Assembly: GCA_021804185.1 (NCBI GenBank)
Contig: JAJZKL010000039.1
Span: 1 to 7,538 of the forward strand
DNA: 7,538 bases
Reading direction: 5' to 3'
From: Thermoplasmata archaeon
GTDB lineage: Archaea; Thermoplasmatota; Thermoplasmata; Thermoplasmatales; Thermoplasmataceae
Numbering within the stretch: the stretch's first letter is position 1; each line of letters begins with the position of its first letter. Made by a program: the position numbers and the translations under genes. Below the pieces are notes generated by a model. The model saw nothing but the letters and a program-made list of their open reading frames with translations, did no database searches and was not told the DNA's origin. This document shows, one piece after another, positions 5,896 through 7,538 of this stretch.

Positions 5896-6160
5896 ACTTA
5901 TCTGGCATTGATTTCAGGTAATCAAAACTGAACAATGTATAACCCAAAGCTTTGTTAAAAGAGGAGCTTGCTAATGAAAAGATTGTTAAGATGTATGAAG
6001 GATGCCCCGGAAAATCTCCAAAACCAATAGACTGGATTACCCTGAAAAAAGTGAAAATTGAATAGGAAAAGAGATAAATTGGCAATAATCCACTTCTTTC
6101 CCTGCAAATTTCTGTAAAAGGTGTGAATTCGGTGTTTCCATCTGCAGGTTTAATGATTGG

Positions 6161-6169
6161 GTAAATATC
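6161..6169 (+). promoter_or_regulatory. TATA-like box inside the intergenic region
   Basis: GTAAATATC lies about 25 bases before 6190, where a foldable segment begins (6191-6256). No coding start is suitably placed downstream, so if it is functional it would drive a non-coding or antisense transcript toward nob1. It also lies within the proposed decayed gene. Confidence 0.2.
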
Positions 6170-6191
6170 TGGAAACGACTTTCACGAGCCC

Positions 6192-6255
6192 CCATGGGAT
6201 CATACATCGATGATTGTATGGAAAGGACTGATGATGCGAGAAGTTCCTGCCATGG
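6192..6255 (+). ncRNA. Foldable segment, possible small RNA (three-way junction)
   Basis: Two CCATGG copies (6192-6197 and 6250-6255) can pair as a closing stem. Between them, CATACA (6201-6206) pairs with TGTATG (6215-6220) around an 8-base loop, and AGGACT (6224-6229) pairs with AGTTCCT (6242-6248) with one bulged base. Together they form a compact three-way junction just downstream of a TATA-like box. UGAUGA-like motifs occur in both loops, but no proper C/D box arrangement is present. Because the region immediately follows nob1 on the other strand, the fold could also form in the nob1 3' end. Short stems arise by chance, so confidence is low. Confidence 0.15.
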
Positions 6256-6257
6256 AG

Positions 6258-6725
6258 TTACTTCGGAAAGCGTTTAACAGGATGCCCACATATTTCGCAT
6301 ACAGGAACAAATTTTGGGTAGATTTTCCTGCATCCGGTACACCTGAACTGCCATTCAATCTGTTTCTTTATGATCTCTTTCTCCACACCAATATATTCTA
6401 TTCCCATCTTCCCAGCCACATTCTGTATGGCATAATCATCACTCACAATCACTCCTGAAAGCTCAAGAGCTGAGGAGAGAACATCTAAGTCTGTCTGGCT
6501 GAGAACTTTTATGTCACCTGTTGCTTCCGCTGCCTCCCTTACAATTTTTTTGTTATTTTCTGAAGGAGTGATAACTGATATATATTCGGAAAGCTGATCC
6601 ATATTCCGTTTAAGTTTTCCCTTCCTGATCTCACTTAAAACAGATGCGGGAACCCAGATATTTCCAGAAATGAGGTTTATGTTCCGAGATATTATTGCGC
6701 CTGTGTCAAGAATATAGACGGTCAT
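6258..6725 (-). CDS. nob1: rRNA maturation endonuclease Nob1
   Basis: A ribonuclease that cuts pre-16S rRNA to form its mature 3' end during small-subunit assembly in the cytoplasm. The 155-residue length matches archaeal Nob1. The N-terminal PIN domain (about 1-110) shows the acidic metal-binding residues: D7 (ILDTGAI), E32 (VLSEIRKG), D79/D81 (TDLDVLSSA) and D96/D97 (VSDDYAIQN). The C-terminal zinc ribbon has C129-x2-C132 and C143-x2-C146 (CTGC ... CEIC), followed by a basic tail KRFPK. This PIN plus zinc-ribbon order separates Nob1 from VapC-type toxins, which lack the ribbon. The gene begins 17 bases after the citrate synthase stop, so it is probably cotranscribed with it, although no clear Shine-Dalgarno motif precedes the ATG. 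Confidence 0.94.
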   Translation of the reverse strand: MTVYILDTGAIISRNINLISGNIWVPASVLSEIRKGKLKRNMDQLSEYISVITPSENNKKIVREAAEATGDIKVLSQTDLDVLSSALELSGVIVSDDYAIQNVAGKMGIEYIGVEKEIIKKQIEWQFRCTGCRKIYPKFVPVCEICGHPVKRFPK

Positions 6726-6742
6726 GGAGTAAATTTTGGAGT

Positions 6743-7538
6743 TTAGTTCCTTTCGTTTATTGGAACGTATCTCCTCGGTGCCTTTTCACCTGTATACCTG
6801 CTTCTTGGCCTGAATATACGGTTGTTCTGTACATATTCATAGGATCGGGCAACCCATCCCGAAATTCTTCCCACGGCGAATATCGGGGTGAAAACGTCAG
6901 GGGGGAAGCCTATTGAATAATACAGTATCCCGGAATAGAAATCCACATTGGGGAATATGCCTTTCTCTCCAAGCTTGTTCACCATAAGCTCCTCAATCTT
7001 TGTTGCAGTTTGGAAGAGTTTTTCCTGACCGTTTTTCCTGGTTACGTATTCGGCATAACCTTTCAGTATCTTTGCCCTTGGATCATATACCTTGTATACC
7101 CTGTGCCCGAACCCCATGATCTTTTCTTTCTTCTCCATCTTCTCTGATAGAACCTTCTCCGCGTTGTCCGGTGATCCCGTTTGCTGTATGAGGGCCAGAG
7201 CTCTCTCATTTGCCCCACCATGAAGTGGCCCCTTCAGTGTTGATATTGCAGACGTGACTGCAGAGTACATATCTGAAAGAGTGGATATGGTAAGCATAGC
7301 TGAGAATGTGGATGCGTTCATACCATGATCTGCATGCAGTATAAGTGCGGTGTCCAGCATCTTTGCCTCAACTGTATCAGGTTTTCTTCCGGCTGACTGG
7401 TAGAAGAAATTTGCAGCATATGAAAGCTCAGGATCAGGCTTTATGAATTCCTCCCCGCTTGTTGCCCTCTTTATTGCTGCAACTACTGTGGGCATTTTGG
7501 CTATTAACTTTATACCTATCTCCTTCTGCTGGTCCAAA
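6743..7538 (-). CDS. gltA: Citrate synthase, N-terminus cut by window edge
   Basis: The enzyme condenses oxaloacetate and acetyl-CoA to citrate at the entry of the TCA cycle (EC 2.3.3.16). About 265 C-terminal codons are present, in open frame to the right edge; the archaeal family is about 370-385 residues, so roughly 110-120 N-terminal residues are missing. The active-site segments are visible in order (numbered from a TTG-encoded Leu at 7537, which is not the start): HADHGMNAS (68-76); LHGGANE with H106; GFGHRVYK with H145; and FPNVDFYSG with D199. H106, H145 and D199 correspond to the catalytic His-His-Asp triad of known citrate synthases. RSYEYVQ and NRIFRPRSRYTG form the C-terminal CoA/dimer region. 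A 2-methylcitrate synthase cannot be excluded from this portion, but no methylcitrate-cycle gene is nearby. It is probably cotranscribed with nob1 downstream. Confidence 0.93.
   Translation of the reverse strand, partial: LDQQKEIGIKLIAKMPTVVAAIKRATSGEEFIKPDPELSYAANFFYQSAGRKPDTVEAKMLDTALILHADHGMNASTFSAMLTISTLSDMYSAVTSAISTLKGPLHGGANERALALIQQTGSPDNAEKVLSEKMEKKEKIMGFGHRVYKVYDPRAKILKGYAEYVTRKNGQEKLFQTATKIEELMVNKLGEKGIFPNVDFYSGILYYSIGFPPDVFTPIFAVGRISGWVARSYEYVQNNRIFRPRSRYTGEKAPRRYVPINERN

Larger units (their letters stand above)
5935..6277 (+). pseudogene. Possible decayed protein gene, unidentified
   Basis: The roughly 500 bases between the hydrolase and nob1 contain no intact gene, but rightward frames hold protein-like fragments in sequence. 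An ATG at 5935 gives MYNPK. One base out of frame, 5952-6065 continues as an open 37-codon stretch containing KEELANEKIVKMYEGCPGK, then PKPIDWITLKKVKIE and a TAG. In a third frame, after a TAA at 6086, 6089-6277 is open for 62 codons and contains FCKRCEFGVSICRFNDW. The last ~20 bases overlap the 3' end of nob1 on the other strand. Cys-x2-Cys and the helix-like first fragment look protein-like, and the TATA-like element at 5881 is correctly placed, but I recognise no family. It could equally be chance open frames, a genuine 37-residue peptide (GAGGAG at 5961 precedes an alternative short frame), or antisense noise. Low confidence. Confidence 0.22.

Noticed and set aside
5882..6085. Minus-strand 67-codon open frame in the intergenic region
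   Set aside because: TTG start, aromatic-rich translation without a family signature, and no clear promoter or ribosome site. The plus-strand fragments over the same bases look more protein-like.
6205..6240. C/D box guide RNA suggested by two UGAUGA-like motifs
   Set aside because: The candidate C' box overlaps a CUGA directly and no terminal D box occurs at the right distance, so the box order is wrong.
6210..6458. Plus-strand 82-codon open frame at the nob1 end
   Set aside because: Most of it is antisense to the zinc ribbon and PIN domain of nob1, and it has no recognisable motif.
6258..6725. VapC-type toxin of a toxin-antitoxin pair
   Set aside because: The PIN domain is followed by a four-cysteine zinc ribbon, which marks Nob1, and no antitoxin gene is next to it.

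Overview
This window looks like archaeal chromosome, most likely from the Thermoplasmatales or another acidophilic, heterotrophic thermoplasmatal lineage. The evidence is a type II methionine aminopeptidase, a Nob1 rRNA endonuclease with PIN domain and zinc ribbon, a single-chain ETF (beta fused to alpha), archaeal-style TATA-like boxes about 25-30 bases before start codons, and several TTG starts. The lineage is inferred from gene content and was not tested by a search.

Layout from left to right: (1) the first 21 codons of a minus-strand gene leaving the left edge, probably a Cys/Met-metabolism PLP enzyme. (2) Divergent from it, thymidylate kinase (tmk, +). (3) Methionine aminopeptidase (map, -), tail to tail with tmk with one base between the stop codons. 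(4) A probable two-gene operon (+): a small Rieske ferredoxin and a 576-residue fused electron transfer flavoprotein. (5) An MFS transporter (+) behind a promoter region with a perfect 15-base palindrome. (6) A cyclase/kynurenine-formamidase-like metal hydrolase (-), tail to tail with the transporter with 5 bases between stops. (7) About 500 bases without an intact gene, which hold a palindrome, two TATA-like boxes, protein-like reading-frame fragments that may be a decayed gene, and a foldable segment. (8) nob1 (-), 17 bases downstream of (9) citrate synthase (-), which runs off the right edge.

Functionally the window mixes housekeeping genes (dTMP phosphorylation, N-terminal Met removal, 16S rRNA 3'-end maturation, TCA-cycle entry) with redox and catabolic genes. 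The most interesting module is the Rieske ferredoxin next to the fused ETF. It suggests that a Rieske [2Fe-2S] protein exchanges electrons with the ETF, in the place where a FixX-type ferredoxin is usual. The transporter and hydrolase are adjacent, but nothing in the sequence proves a shared substrate. I saw no tRNA, rRNA, CRISPR array or intact insertion sequence.
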